From Candidatus Pseudoscillospira faecavium (GTDB taxonomy: Bacteria > Bacillota > Clostridia > Oscillospirales > Oscillospiraceae), in NCBI GenBank assembly GCA_904420565.1, contig CAJFVV010000039.1, positions 1 to 51,224 on the forward strand: a DNA stretch of 51,224 nucleotides, written 5' to 3'. Positions within the stretch are counted from its first letter, which is position 1. Each line of letters opens with the position of its first letter. Of this stretch, positions 24,829 through 33,735 are shown piece after piece. The notes under the pieces were generated by a model. That model did not search any database and was not told the DNA's origin. It saw nothing but the letters and a program-made list of their open reading frames with translations. The position numbers were made by a program, and so were the translations under genes.

Positions 24829-24942
24829 GTGCCCACCTCATTCAACTTTCTATATCGATTTATTTATTCCTGTTTCCAGCAGGTTCTATTCCTTCTTTTC
24901 CATTTTGTCATTATACTTGGTTTATTTCTCTTTTGCAAGCGT

Positions 24943-25623
24943 TTACAATGCTTTTGGAGATTTTCTCTCCTTTCCGGTCGCCTGCGCCACTGCTGCACAG
25001 TGCACTTCAGCCGCTCCGGCCGTCACCAGCACACGGCAGCACTCATCAATGGTGCTGCCGGTGGTAATCACATCGTCCACCACCAGAATGCTTTGTCCCT
25101 TGACGGAAATATTCTTTTTCAGGCTATATGCTCCCAATACATTGGCCCGGCGCTCTTCCGGCAAATCCAGCCGCGACTGCTGCTGGGTATTGCGCACTTT
25201 TTCCAGCAGCCTTTCGCATGGCAGTTCCAGCAGCTTTGCCAACTCCCGCGCCACCAGCTCTGACTGGTCATAGCCCCGGTCTTTCTGGCTGCGCCGGCTC
25301 AAAGGCACCCAGGTCACCACATCCAGCACCGGGAACTCCTTTCGCACATAAGGCTCCAAAAAGGCCGCATAGGTCGCTGCCCGCCAGGTTTTCTCATGGA
25401 ATTTATAGTCCAGAAAAGAATCCCGCACCATCCCCTGATAATACAGCGGCGCAATACATTTATCAAAATAAGTTCCTTTGCGGCACAGATCCGCCCCCTC
25501 TGCCATGGGTACTTTCTCGCCGCAGCTGCGGCAGAAATAAGTTTCGTCCTCCTGCAGCAGCGCATCGCAGAATACGCACTTGGGCGGATATAAAAGATCC
25601 AAGCAACGATGAATCAGCTTCAT
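24943..25623 (-). CDS. comF: ComF family phosphoribosyltransferase-like protein
   Basis: 226 residues with the ComF architecture: an N-terminal zinc-binding pair (CVFCDALL and CRSCGEKV) and a C-terminal type I phosphoribosyltransferase fold with the PRPP loop ILVVDDVITTGSTIDEC. In naturally competent bacteria ComFC works with ComFA in DNA uptake; in other Clostridia the gene is often alone, as here, and its reaction is not established. ATG at 25623 follows GGGGAAGAGG and overlaps the recD2 stop as ATGA, so it is translationally coupled to recD2. Confidence 0.9.
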   Translation of the reverse strand: MKLIHRCLDLLYPPKCVFCDALLQEDETYFCRSCGEKVPMAEGADLCRKGTYFDKCIAPLYYQGMVRDSFLDYKFHEKTWRAATYAAFLEPYVRKEFPVLDVVTWVPLSRRSQKDRGYDQSELVARELAKLLELPCERLLEKVRNTQQQSRLDLPEERRANVLGAYSLKKNISVKGQSILVVDDVITTGSTIDECCRVLVTAGAAEVHCAAVAQATGKERKSPKAL

Positions 25624-27842
25624 GAAACCTCTTCCCCTTTCCGCAGCCGAACTTTCAATCCGCTGTACCGGCGGCTGCGCCGGTCTGTAGCCGCCATGCG
25701 GCAAATTGTCTGGTCATCCCCCACCAGAATCAGCAGTTCCTTTGCACGGGTAATGGCCGTATAAAGCACATTGCGTACCATCAGCGTCGCGGCACAGGGC
25801 ATAGCCGCCAGAATCACCGCGCGATATTCACTGCCTTGTGCTTTATGTACTGTCACAGCATAAGCCAGCTCCAATTCCCCCAGCATTTCGCTGGTATAGG
25901 TTGCCGTCTTATCCTCAAACAGCACCGTCAGCAGTTCGCCGGAAGGGTCAATTTCTGTCACAACGCCCACATCGCCGTTGAATACACCCGTTCCCACAGC
26001 GCCATCCTGTTTCTGCCAGAGAATATCATAGTCATTTTTTACCTGCATTACGCGGTCGCCCTGCCGAAAGACCGTATCGCCAAATGCTTTTTCCCGCCTG
26101 TCCGGCCGCGCCGGATTCAGCGCCGCCTGCAAAGCCCGGTTCAGCGCCCATGTCCCTGCGCCGCCCTTGCGGGTGGGCGAAAGCACCTGAATCTGCTGCG
26201 GTTCAATCCCCATATTCTGGGGCAGGCGCGTTTTGCACAACTCCACAATGGTGCGAAGCACCGTTTCCTCATCCCGCCGGCGCAGGAAAAAGAAATCGCC
26301 CTGATTGCTGGTCAGGTTCGGCTGTTCCCCGCGGTTGATCGCATGGGCATTGCGCACAATGGCCGACTGCTGCGCCTGCCGGAATATTTCCGTCAGATGA
26401 ACCACTGCCAGCCGTCCGCTGCGAATCAGATCTGAAAATACATTGCCGGCCCCCACAGAGGGCAGCTGATCTGCGTCTCCCACCATCACCAGCCGGCAGC
26501 CGGGGCGCAGGGCGGCCAATAATGAGCGCATCAGGCTCAAATCCACCATGGACATCTCATCAATAATGACCGCATCAGCATTCAGCGGTTCTTTTTCATT
26601 TTTGGCAAAGGTAACCTCGCCCAGTTCCTCGCTGTAGCTCATGCCCAGCATACGGTGAATGGTCTGCGCCTCCCTGGCACAAGCATCGCCCAAGCGTTTG
26701 GCAGCACGGCCCGTGGGCGCCGCCAGTTCCACCGCATAGCCCATGCGCTCAAGCATTGCCACAATGCCGCGCACACAGGTGGTTTTCCCCGTTCCCGGCC
26801 CCCCGGTCAGCAGAAAAACGCCGGACTGCGCCGCCGTCTCCACCGCCAGGCGCTGCTGGGCAGCATAAACAATCCCCTGCTCTTTTTGAATTTCCTGCAG
26901 AATCTTTTCCACATTCCTGCCCTGGTCCGTTGCTTCTTCACACATGCGCAGCATCCGGCGGCACACATAGGTTTCCGCCTCATACATGCTCGTCATATAA
27001 CATGCCTGCACATTGGCAACCGGTTCCTGCACCAGCTTTCCAGACTCCAGCAGCGCGTCCAGCGCAATTTCCACAGGTTCTTCTGAAAGCTCCAGCATCG
27101 CAGCTGCCGCGGCAATCAGCTTCGGCCGCGGCAAAAACACATGCCCATTATTCATATTATGCATCAGCGTAAATAATACCGCCGCTTCCAGGCGCGCAGG
27201 GCTGTCCGCTTCCACACCGTCAGAAAGAGCGATGGCGTCCGCCGCGGCAAAGGACACGCCAAACAGTTCTTCGCACAAAAGATAGGGATTGGAGCGCACC
27301 TCTTCCGACGCCTTGTCCCCATAGCGCTTAAAAAGTTTCAGCGCCAGAGCCGTGGGCAGCTGATTGCGGGCCAGGAATTCCATCAGCCGGCGCATACCCG
27401 CCTGGTAGCGAAAGCTGGCCGCAATTTCCTGCGCCTTGCGGGCGGTGATGCCCTTGAGCGTCGTCATCCGCTCCGGTTCCAGCTCCAGCACATCCAGAGT
27501 TTCTTCGCCGAAACGCGAAACCAGCATCTGCGCTGTGGCCGGGCCCACACCCTTGACCACACCAGAGGAGAGATAACTCAAAATTGCACTTTCCGTGCGG
27601 GGCATATAGCGTTCCACCAACTCCGCCTGCACCTGCGCCCCGTGGACAGGGTGATGCTTCCATACCCCTGTGACAATCAGCTCCTCCCCCGGCGCCGCAC
27701 AGGGAATGCACCCCACCACAGTGATCTGCTGTCCATCGGTCGTATCCAGCCGCAGTACGGTATAGCCATTTTCTTCATTTTGAAAAATCAAACTGTTTAC
27801 CGTTCCGTCTACCGTACAGTGCTCCCCTGCCACAGTGTGCAT
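25620..27842 (-). CDS. recD2: RecD2-type SF1B DNA helicase
   Basis: ATP-dependent 5'-3' DNA helicase of the RecD2 family (no RecBC partners needed), involved in replication fork and mismatch-type repair. About 740 residues: N-terminal OB-like region with GTVNSLIFQNEENGYTVLRL, helix-hairpin-helix stretches (YLSSGVVKGVGPATAQ and LKGITARKAQEI), Walker A LLTGGPGTGKTTC, DEMSMVD motif II, and C-terminal AVTVHKAQGSEYRAV plus AITRAKELLILVGD. Start uncertain: ATG 27842 has GGGGG immediately before it, a GTG at 27833 would have it at better spacing, and in-frame ATGs at 27890/27887 overlap the preceding gene. 27842 is used here. Confidence 0.9.
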   Translation of the reverse strand: MHTVAGEHCTVDGTVNSLIFQNEENGYTVLRLDTTDGQQITVVGCIPCAAPGEELIVTGVWKHHPVHGAQVQAELVERYMPRTESAILSYLSSGVVKGVGPATAQMLVSRFGEETLDVLELEPERMTTLKGITARKAQEIAASFRYQAGMRRLMEFLARNQLPTALALKLFKRYGDKASEEVRSNPYLLCEELFGVSFAAADAIALSDGVEADSPARLEAAVLFTLMHNMNNGHVFLPRPKLIAAAAAMLELSEEPVEIALDALLESGKLVQEPVANVQACYMTSMYEAETYVCRRMLRMCEEATDQGRNVEKILQEIQKEQGIVYAAQQRLAVETAAQSGVFLLTGGPGTGKTTCVRGIVAMLERMGYAVELAAPTGRAAKRLGDACAREAQTIHRMLGMSYSEELGEVTFAKNEKEPLNADAVIIDEMSMVDLSLMRSLLAALRPGCRLVMVGDADQLPSVGAGNVFSDLIRSGRLAVVHLTEIFRQAQQSAIVRNAHAINRGEQPNLTSNQGDFFFLRRRDEETVLRTIVELCKTRLPQNMGIEPQQIQVLSPTRKGGAGTWALNRALQAALNPARPDRREKAFGDTVFRQGDRVMQVKNDYDILWQKQDGAVGTGVFNGDVGVVTEIDPSGELLTVLFEDKTATYTSEMLGELELAYAVTVHKAQGSEYRAVILAAMPCAATLMVRNVLYTAITRAKELLILVGDDQTICRMAATDRRSRRYSGLKVRLRKGEEVS

Positions 27843-27852
27843 CCCCCTTTCG

Positions 27853-28206
27853 TCATCTTTCAGTTCTATGTAAATATGCTTCCGCATCATCCATAGTACA
27901 CAGTGTCACATTTTCACCGTGCGCCGCCAAGTTCTGTGCCAAAGCTCTCCCTTCAGCACTCAAGCCGCAGTCGGCGATTAAAATTCGTTCAAATTTGCAC
28001 CCGCACACGGTGGTCCACTGCAGTCCCGCCACAGTCTGCTCCAGTGCGGGAGCATCCCGGGTGACCGGAACCAGCACCAAACACCGCTCCAGCGGCTCCC
28101 GCCGGGATAAAAACAGTGCTTCCACCACTGTCCAAGCAGCCCAAGCAATGCCGATGGCCGCAAAAAAAGCCAGAAAACTCTGCTGCAAAAGCTCTGCAAA
28201 CTCCAT
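27853..28206 (-). CDS. Small single-helix membrane protein between uvrA and recD2
   Basis: Not recognised. 117 residues: a hydrophobic helix at about residues 11-30 (SFLAFFAAIGIAWAAWTVVEALF) after a short N-terminus, then a cytosol-facing or exported soluble part resembling an alpha/beta fold (RCLVLVPVTRD, RILIADCGLSAEGR, ENVTLCTMDDAEAYL), loosely like a truncated glycosyltransferase or Rossmann core. ATG follows AGGAGG seven bases upstream. It is 128 bp after the uvrA stop and 10 bp before recD2, so it is inside the repair-gene transcript. Low compositional oddity. Function unknown. Confidence 0.65.
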   Translation of the reverse strand: MEFAELLQQSFLAFFAAIGIAWAAWTVVEALFLSRREPLERCLVLVPVTRDAPALEQTVAGLQWTTVCGCKFERILIADCGLSAEGRALAQNLAAHGENVTLCTMDDAEAYLHRTER

Positions 28207-28283
28207 AAAATGCCCTCCTTTCTGCTTCATCTTATGCACAGAAGGGCGTTTTGGCGCCTGACGGTTTTCCATTTTCTCATTTC

Positions 28284-28328
28284 GGGGCTGCGCAGCGCAG
28301 TTGACAACGGTCGCTGCGCTGTGCGGCC
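28284..28328 (-). other. GC-rich stem-loop after uvrA
   Basis: GGGCTGCGCAGCGCAG pairs with CTGCGCTGTGCGGCCC across a 12-nt loop. There is no U-run on the minus strand, so it is probably not a simple terminator; it may stabilise the 3' end of the uvrA message or be a processing site. The stretch 28207-28334 holds nothing else. Confidence 0.4.
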
Positions 28329-28334
28329 CTCCGC

Positions 28335-31163
28335 TCAGTCTTTGAGCACCTTTTGCAAATACTGTCCCGTATAGCTTCCGGGGCAGCAGGCCACTTCCTC
28401 CGGCGTGCCGGTGCATACAATGCTGCCGCCGCCGCTGCCGCCTTCGGGCCCCAGATCAATGATGTAATCCGCCGTTTTGATGACATCCAGATTATGCTCA
28501 ATGATCACCATGGTGTTGCCCGCATCCACCAATTTCTGCAGCACGTCAATCAGGCGGCGCACATCGTCGGTATGCAGGCCCGTGGTAGGTTCATCCAGAA
28601 TATAGATTGTCTTGCCAGTGGAACGCTTGCTCAGCTCCGTGGCCAGTTTAACGCGCTGGGCCTCACCGCCGGACAGGGTTGTGGATGCCTGTCCCAGCCG
28701 CAAATAGCCCAGGCCGACCTCCTGCAGCGTGCGGATTTTACGCACAATCCGGGGCAGGTTTTCAAAGAACTCCACCGCCTCATCCACCGTCATATCCAGC
28801 ACTTCGTAAATATTTTTGCCCTTGTACTGCACTTCCAGCGTCTCGCGGTTGTAACGCTTTCCCTTGCACACTTCGCAGGGCACATAGATATCCGGCAGAA
28901 AATGCATTTCAATTTTGATCAGGCCGTCACCCTGGCAGGCCTCACACCGGCCGCCGCGGACATTAAAGGAAAAGCGGCCCGGCCCATAGCCCCGGGCTTT
29001 TGCATCCTGCGTGGAGGCAAACAAATCCCGGATATCGTTGAATACGCCGGTGTAGGTAGCCGGATTGGATCGGGGTGTGCGCCCAATGGGACTCTGGTCG
29101 ATGTTGATGACCTTATCGAGAAATTCTTCTCCTTCGATCCCCTTGTGCTTGCCCGGGCGCACCTTCATGCGGTTCAGATCCGCCCCCAGCCGCTTGAAGA
29201 GAATTTCATTGACAAAAGAAGATTTTCCGCTGCCCGACACGCCTGTAACGCAGGTGAACGTCCCTAAGGGAATGGATACGTCAATGCCGCGCAGATTGTT
29301 TTCCGCCGCGCCGCGCACTGTCAGCATCTTGCCGTTTCCGCTGCGCCGCACCGACGGTACCGGCACCTTTTTCTTGCGGGCCAGATACATCCCGGTCAAA
29401 GACTTCGGATTGGCCGCCACTTCCTCCGGTGTGCCGGCGGCCACAATCTCGCCGCCGTGAACACCGGCGCCGGGCCCCACATCAATGATATAATCCGCCG
29501 CACGCATGGTGTCCTCATCGTGCTCCACCACAATCAGCGTATTGCCCAGATCCCGCAGGCGCTTTAAGGTGGCCAGCAGCTTGTCATTGTCCCGCTGATG
29601 CAGGCCAATGGACGGCTCGTCCAGAATATAGAGCACCCCCATCAGGGAAGAACCAATCTGGGTGGCCAGCCGGATGCGCTGACTCTCGCCGCCTGACAAA
29701 GTCGCCGCGCTGCGGGCCAAGGTCAGATATTCCAGACCCACCGACTGCAAAAAGCCCAGGCGGCTGCGGATTTCCTTCAAAATCCGGTCGGCAATCATGG
29801 CTTTGGTGGGAGAGAGCTCCAGCTTTTGGACAAAGTCCAGCGCCTCATTCACCGACAGATGCACATAATCGTCGATATTCTTATCCCCTACGGTAACGGC
29901 CAGCACTTCTTTTTTCAGCCGTTTTCCCGCGCACTCCGGGCAGGCGCATTCACTCATGCACTCTTCCAGTTCCCGCCGGGAATAATCGCTCTGGGTTTCT
30001 TTATAGCGGCGCTCCACATTGTTTGCAATGCCCTCAAAGGGCTGCATCAGCGTGCCGCTGCCCCGCGCCTGGTCATAGTGGAGCTTGAGCTTTTCTCCGC
30101 CCGTACCGTAGAGAATGACATGCATCACCTCATCGCTTAACTGCTCCACCGGCGTGGAAAGGGAAAAGTGATACTGCTTGGCCAGCGCCTCAAAATACAT
30201 TCTGGAAATGCCGTCTCCGCGGATATTGGCCCATCCCGGCGCTGTGATGGCTCCCTCCAGAATCGAAAGGGATTTATCCGGGATCATCAGCTCCGGATCC
30301 GCCCGCAGCTGAAAGCCCAGCCCTGTGCAGGTGGGGCATGCGCCGTAGGGATTGTTGAAGGAAAACATCCGCGGCGTCAGTTCTTCAATGGAAATACCGC
30401 ATTCCTCGCAGGCGTAGTTTTGGGAAAACAGAATCTCCCGGTCCTCGCTTAAAACATGGATGACAACAATCCCCCCGGACAGGGCCGAGGCTGTTTCAAT
30501 GCTGTCGGTGAGCCGCTGGCCGATCTCCGCCTTGATCACCAGGCGGTCCACAATAATTTCAATATTGTGCTTTTTATTTTTTTCCAGCTTGATTTCTTCG
30601 CTCAGGTCATAGATGTTTCCATCCACCCGCACACGCACATAACCGCTGCGGCGGGCATCCTCGAACACTTTGGCGTGCTCCCCCTTGCGGGCGCGCACCA
30701 CCGGCGCGAGCACCTGGATTTTGCTGCCCTCCGGCAATTCCATCACCTGATCGACAATCTGGTCGATGGTCTGCTGGCGGATTTCCCTGCCGCATTTGGG
30801 GCAGTGGGGCGTGCCCACCCTGGCCCAGAGCAGGCGGAGATAGTCGTAAATTTCCGTCACGGTGCCCACCGTCGAGCGCGGGTTTTTTGAGGTGGTTTTC
30901 TGGTCGATGGAAATCGCCGGGCTCAAGCCGTCAATATAATCTACATCCGGCTTTTCCATCTGCCCCAGAAACATCCGGGCATAGGAGGACAAACTCTCCA
31001 CATAGCGCCGCTGGCCCTCGGCATAAATCGTGTCAAAAGCCAGAGAGGACTTTCCGGAGCCGGAAAGTCCCGTCATCACCACCAATTTATCGCGGGGAAT
31101 TTCCACATCCACATTTTTCAGATTATTCTCCCGCGCGCCTTTGATTATAATTTTATCCTGCAT
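28335..31163 (-). CDS. uvrA: Excinuclease ABC subunit A
   Basis: Damage-recognition ATPase of nucleotide excision repair. 942 residues, the normal size. Two ABC modules: Walker [21 protein letters not shown] near the N-terminus and [11 protein letters not shown] in the second half; signatures [13 protein letters not shown] and [13 protein letters not shown]; zinc modules with [25 protein letters not shown], and CEACQGDGL with [13 protein letters not shown] at 31163 has a modest purine-rich upstream stretch; the longer frame would start with TTG. uvrB is not adjacent. It is 35 bp after ybaK copy 2 in the repair run. Confidence 0.97.
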   Translation of the reverse strand: MQDKIIIKGARENNLKNVDVEIPRDKLVVMTGLSGSGKSSLAFDTIYAEGQRRYVESLSSYARMFLGQMEKPDVDYIDGLSPAISIDQKTTSKNPRSTVGTVTEIYDYLRLLWARVGTPHCPKCGREIRQQTIDQIVDQVMELPEGSKIQVLAPVVRARKGEHAKVFEDARRSGYVRVRVDGNIYDLSEEIKLEKNKKHNIEIIVDRLVIKAEIGQRLTDSIETASALSGGIVVIHVLSEDREILFSQNYACEECGISIEELTPRMFSFNNPYGACPTCTGLGFQLRADPELMIPDKSLSILEGAITAPGWANIRGDGISRMYFEALAKQYHFSLSTPVEQLSDEVMHVILYGTGGEKLKLHYDQARGSGTLMQPFEGIANNVERRYKETQSDYSRRELEECMSECACPECAGKRLKKEVLAVTVGDKNIDDYVHLSVNEALDFVQKLELSPTKAMIADRILKEIRSRLGFLQSVGLEYLTLARSAATLSGGESQRIRLATQIGSSLMGVLYILDEPSIGLHQRDNDKLLATLKRLRDLGNTLIVVEHDEDTMRAADYIIDVGPGAGVHGGEIVAAGTPEEVAANPKSLTGMYLARKKKVPVPSVRRSGNGKMLTVRGAAENNLRGIDVSIPLGTFTCVTGVSGSGKSSFVNEILFKRLGADLNRMKVRPGKHKGIEGEEFLDKVINIDQSPIGRTPRSNPATYTGVFNDIRDLFASTQDAKARGYGPGRFSFNVRGGRCEACQGDGLIKIEMHFLPDIYVPCEVCKGKRYNRETLEVQYKGKNIYEVLDMTVDEAVEFFENLPRIVRKIRTLQEVGLGYLRLGQASTTLSGGEAQRVKLATELSKRSTGKTIYILDEPTTGLHTDDVRRLIDVLQKLVDAGNTMVIIEHNLDVIKTADYIIDLGPEGGSGGGSIVCTGTPEEVACCPGSYTGQYLQKVLKD

Positions 31164-31198
31164 TTGATTCCGTTTCCCTGGTTCCCTTTCCAATCAAT

Positions 31199-31693
31199 TT
31201 ATGCATCCACTGTAATATCCGCCGCCGTGCCGCGCACCAGATGCAGCAAATCCCGAGGCGACAGTTCCACCTGCGTGCCGATTTTTCCGCCGGAGACTAC
31301 AATCGTCTCATATGCCAGCGCTGTTGCATCCAGCACAGTGGGAAACTGTTTCTTCATGCCGATGGGGCTGCAGCCGCCGCGGACATAGCCCGTCAGGGCC
31401 GTAATCTCCCGGACGGGAATCATTTCAATGGATTTTTCTCCCACGGCCCTGGCAGCTTTTTTCAAATCCAGGCTTTTTGCCACCGGCACATCAAAAACAT
31501 AATAAGCCTTTGACGCGCCCCGGGCCACCAGGGTCTTAAACACCTGGCCCGGGTTCTGACCCATGCGTTCGGCCACAGTGACGCCGTCCACCGGCACGCC
31601 CTCTTCATGGGCATAGCTGTGGGCCGTGTAAGAAATTTTCCGCTGTTCCAAAATGCGCATGACATTGGTCTTGTGCTCGCTTGTTTTCGCCAT
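31199..31693 (-). CDS. ybaK: YbaK/EbsC family Cys-tRNA(Pro) deacylase (copy 2)
   Basis: Trans-editing enzyme that clears mischarged Cys-tRNA(Pro)/Cys-tRNA(Cys). 164 residues. The family hallmarks are clear: VFKTLVARG with the essential Lys, FDVPVAKSLDLKKAARAVG, and TGYVRGGCSPIGMKK, the GGCSPIG loop typical for YbaK proper. This is a closer match to YbaK than copy 1 at 5805-6278, whose loop is GGVCPFA. ATG 31693 with GAGGATGGCGGA upstream. Fourth gene from the start of the pyrE run is uvrA; this one lies between radC (53 bp) and uvrA (35 bp). Confidence 0.92.
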   Translation of the reverse strand: MAKTSEHKTNVMRILEQRKISYTAHSYAHEEGVPVDGVTVAERMGQNPGQVFKTLVARGASKAYYVFDVPVAKSLDLKKAARAVGEKSIEMIPVREITALTGYVRGGCSPIGMKKQFPTVLDATALAYETIVVSGGKIGTQVELSPRDLLHLVRGTAADITVDA

Positions 31694-31746
31694 TGTTCCG
31701 CCATCCTCAATTCAAAGCGCCGCGGCCTTCCGCCGGCGCTCATTTC

Positions 31747-32466
31747 TTATGTTTCTCCCCATTTTCTGTATGCCTCATCGTGAAAATTCCTGTCGCTGGC
31801 AGCCATGGAAACATAGTCGTTATCAGCTACAATGATGTGATCCAGCAGCCGGATATCCACCGCGGACAAACTGCGCTGAATGGCATAGGTCACCGCCCAG
31901 TCCTCCTGAGACGGCGCCGCCACACCGCTGGGGTGGTTGTGGGCAAGATATACAAACATGGCGTTGGCATTCAGCGCCCGGCGCGCCGCATCGCGGGCAC
32001 TGAGGGCTGCGCCGGAGGTACCTCCCTCCGCCAGCCGGTGCAGGGCAAGCAGCTTGCATTTTCCATCCAGGCACAGCTCCACCACAATTTCGCGGGATTC
32101 ATTCCAAAAATACCTTCGGAAGAGTTCTCCCGCCTCATGGGAATCCCGGATGGCCATGCCGGGTTTATAGCACTCCAGCTGGCTGCGCCTGCTGAGTTCC
32201 GACACCAGGCGCACCAGCAATGCGGCGTTTTCACCCACGCCCGGCACCTCCTGCAGTTCCTGCACGGATGCTTTGAGCACATCGCTCAGGCTGCCGAAAC
32301 GCCGCAGCAGCCCGTGAGCCGCCGGATTGGTATCAGCGCGGGGAATCGCGTAATACAGCAGCAGTTCCAGCGCCTCATGATCGGCAAAGGGATCCAGTCC
32401 ATATTGTCTGAACTGCTCTTTTTTGCGCTTTCGATGCCCGGCATGGAGATTTTCTTTCTTGTCCAC
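31747..32466 (-). CDS. radC: RadC-family JAB-domain protein
   Basis: 239 residues. N-terminal helix-hairpin-helix-like part (residues about 20-105, with LQEVPGVGENAALL), then the JAB/MPN-type metal-binding domain with the RadC hallmark YLAHNHPSGVAAPSQED, which would bind zinc through His-x-His and Asp. The classic role in recombinational repair is disputed for this family and the peptidase-like activity is unproven. The start is GTG at 32466, preceded by AGGTGCGGCGGCA. 14 bp after pyrE. Ordinary member of a common clostridial neighbourhood. Confidence 0.92.
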   Translation of the reverse strand: MDKKENLHAGHRKRKKEQFRQYGLDPFADHEALELLLYYAIPRADTNPAAHGLLRRFGSLSDVLKASVQELQEVPGVGENAALLVRLVSELSRRSQLECYKPGMAIRDSHEAGELFRRYFWNESREIVVELCLDGKCKLLALHRLAEGGTSGAALSARDAARRALNANAMFVYLAHNHPSGVAAPSQEDWAVTYAIQRSLSAVDIRLLDHIIVADNDYVSMAASDRNFHDEAYRKWGET

Positions 32467-32480
32467 TGCCGCCGCACCTC

Positions 32481-33152
32481 TTATTTTCCGCCATATTCAG
32501 CCAGATAGTCCTCCATGCGCGCTTTCATGGCATCGTCGATGATAATCTTCCCGTCCACTTCCTGATTGTGAAGCATCTCAATCACCTGCCGGACCGTGAC
32601 AATGGGATATACCTGAATACCATACTGCTCCCGCAGCTCATTCAGCGTGGTCTGCTCCCCAGTGCCCCGCTCCATGCGGTCCACAGAGACGAACAGCGCC
32701 ACAATCTTCACATCTGCCACACTCTTGAAAAATTCGATGCTCTCCCGCACGGCGGTGCCGGCAGTGACCACATCCTCTACAATGGCGATACGGTCGCCGT
32801 CCTTGGGTTTATAGCCCACCATCATGCCGCCTTCGCCGTGATCCTTAGCTTCCTTGCGGTTGAAGCAATAAGGCAGGTCACGGCCATAATTGCGGTACAA
32901 AGACGCCGCAGCGGTCGTCACCAGGGGAATCCCCTTATACGCCGGGCCAAACAGCGCATCGATTCCCTCCGGCATGTTTTCCTGAATGCACGCAGCGTAA
33001 TAATCCCCCAGCCGGGCCGCCTGAGCGCCGGTCTTATAGTTTCCTGTGTTGACAAAATAAGGTGTTTTGCGGCCGCTCTTGGTCACAAAATCACCGAAAG
33101 TCAGCACACCGGAATCTACCATGAAGCGAATAAATTCTTCCTGATATGTCAT
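32481..33152 (-). CDS. pyrE: Orotate phosphoribosyltransferase
   Basis: Converts orotate and PRPP to OMP in pyrimidine synthesis. 223 residues: an N-terminal hood (MTYQEEFIRFMVDSGVLTFG), the GRKTPYFVNTGNYKTGAQ stretch, FNRKEAKDHGEGG, and the PRPP-binding loop IAIVEDVVTAGTAV. ATG at 33152 follows AGGAGGG; the upstream longer frame lacks a ribosome binding site. First gene of the minus-strand run with a clear promoter at 33228-33256. No other pyr gene is adjacent. Confidence 0.95.
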   Translation of the reverse strand: MTYQEEFIRFMVDSGVLTFGDFVTKSGRKTPYFVNTGNYKTGAQAARLGDYYAACIQENMPEGIDALFGPAYKGIPLVTTAAASLYRNYGRDLPYCFNRKEAKDHGEGGMMVGYKPKDGDRIAIVEDVVTAGTAVRESIEFFKSVADVKIVALFVSVDRMERGTGEQTTLNELREQYGIQVYPIVTVRQVIEMLHNQEVDGKIIIDDAMKARMEDYLAEYGGK

Positions 33153-33227
33153 AATAAAGTCCCTCCTATATCTTTCTTTGCATTTAAAAAAAGCTTTTGC
33201 CTGCATTCCATACCAATTCAAGTATAG

Positions 33228-33256
33228 AGTATAGCACATCCCCCTGCACGGTGCAA
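33228..33256 (-). promoter_or_regulatory. pyrE promoter
   Basis: Minus-strand TTGCAC (33251-33256), a 17-bp spacer and TATACT (33228-33233), giving a 70-nt leader to the pyrE ATG. No PyrR or attenuator structure was found. Confidence 0.7.
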
Positions 33257-33368
33257 ACAAATCGGTGGAAATTTATCATAAATTTTGCCCGTTATTTACA
33301 CCTGTCAAACCTTTCCTGCGCAAGGGAAAAAATCTTCTCCGCAGCGGGGCAAAGTTTCTCCAAAACCC

Positions 33369-33397
33369 TTGACAGTCCCTGTCGATTGGCATACTAT
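33369..33397 (+). promoter_or_regulatory. mgtE promoter
   Basis: TTGACA (33369-33374), 17 bp and TACTAT (33392-33397), just before the M-box leader; the transcript starts near 33404. Confidence 0.8.
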
Positions 33398-33424
33398 AAA
33401 CAGGAAGTCAATGCAATCAATTGA

Positions 33425-33590
33425 TGCTTCCGGTAGGTAAGGCTACCTCAGGGATACGGATTGTTGCCGCGCAGCAGTGGAGACACTGTCAGATGGTCAG
33501 CAGGAGATGTCGAACCCAAGGCATTTCTTAATACAATACCACCGCCCTGGGATGCTAAAGCTTGAACGGTGGACGCTTTTTCTGCGCGGC
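33425..33590 (+). promoter_or_regulatory. M-box (ykoK leader) magnesium riboswitch
   Basis: Leader RNA upstream of mgtE with the M-box hallmarks in order: GGTAGGTAAGGCTACC hairpin (about 33432-33447), then GGATACGGATTG, a CTGTCAGATGGTCAGCAGGA stretch, TGTCGAACCCAAGGCATTT, and GCTAAAGCTTGAACGGTGG near 33554. This order is typical for the ykoK/M-box class, which senses Mg2+. The position directly before a magnesium channel gene and before an attenuator fits that class well. Confidence 0.88.
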
Positions 33591-33619
33591 TGGCGGTCGT
33601 GCAGGCGTTAAAAACATCC

Positions 33620-33668
33620 CCCTCCAGCGCCGCCGGATTCTCTTCCGGCGCCGCAGGAGGTTTTTTTT
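33620..33668 (+). terminator. M-box attenuator (intrinsic terminator)
   Basis: An imperfect GC-rich stem (CCTCC...GGAGG outside, CCGGA/TCCGG inside) directly followed by eight T. It lies between the aptamer and the mgtE ribosome binding site, so high magnesium should end transcription here. Confidence 0.85.
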
Positions 33669-33735
33669 CGCTCTTTTGCAGCCGGCCAATTGCAATCATT
33701 TCATGCTGTGCGCATCGGAAAAGGAGGTTTTGCCC

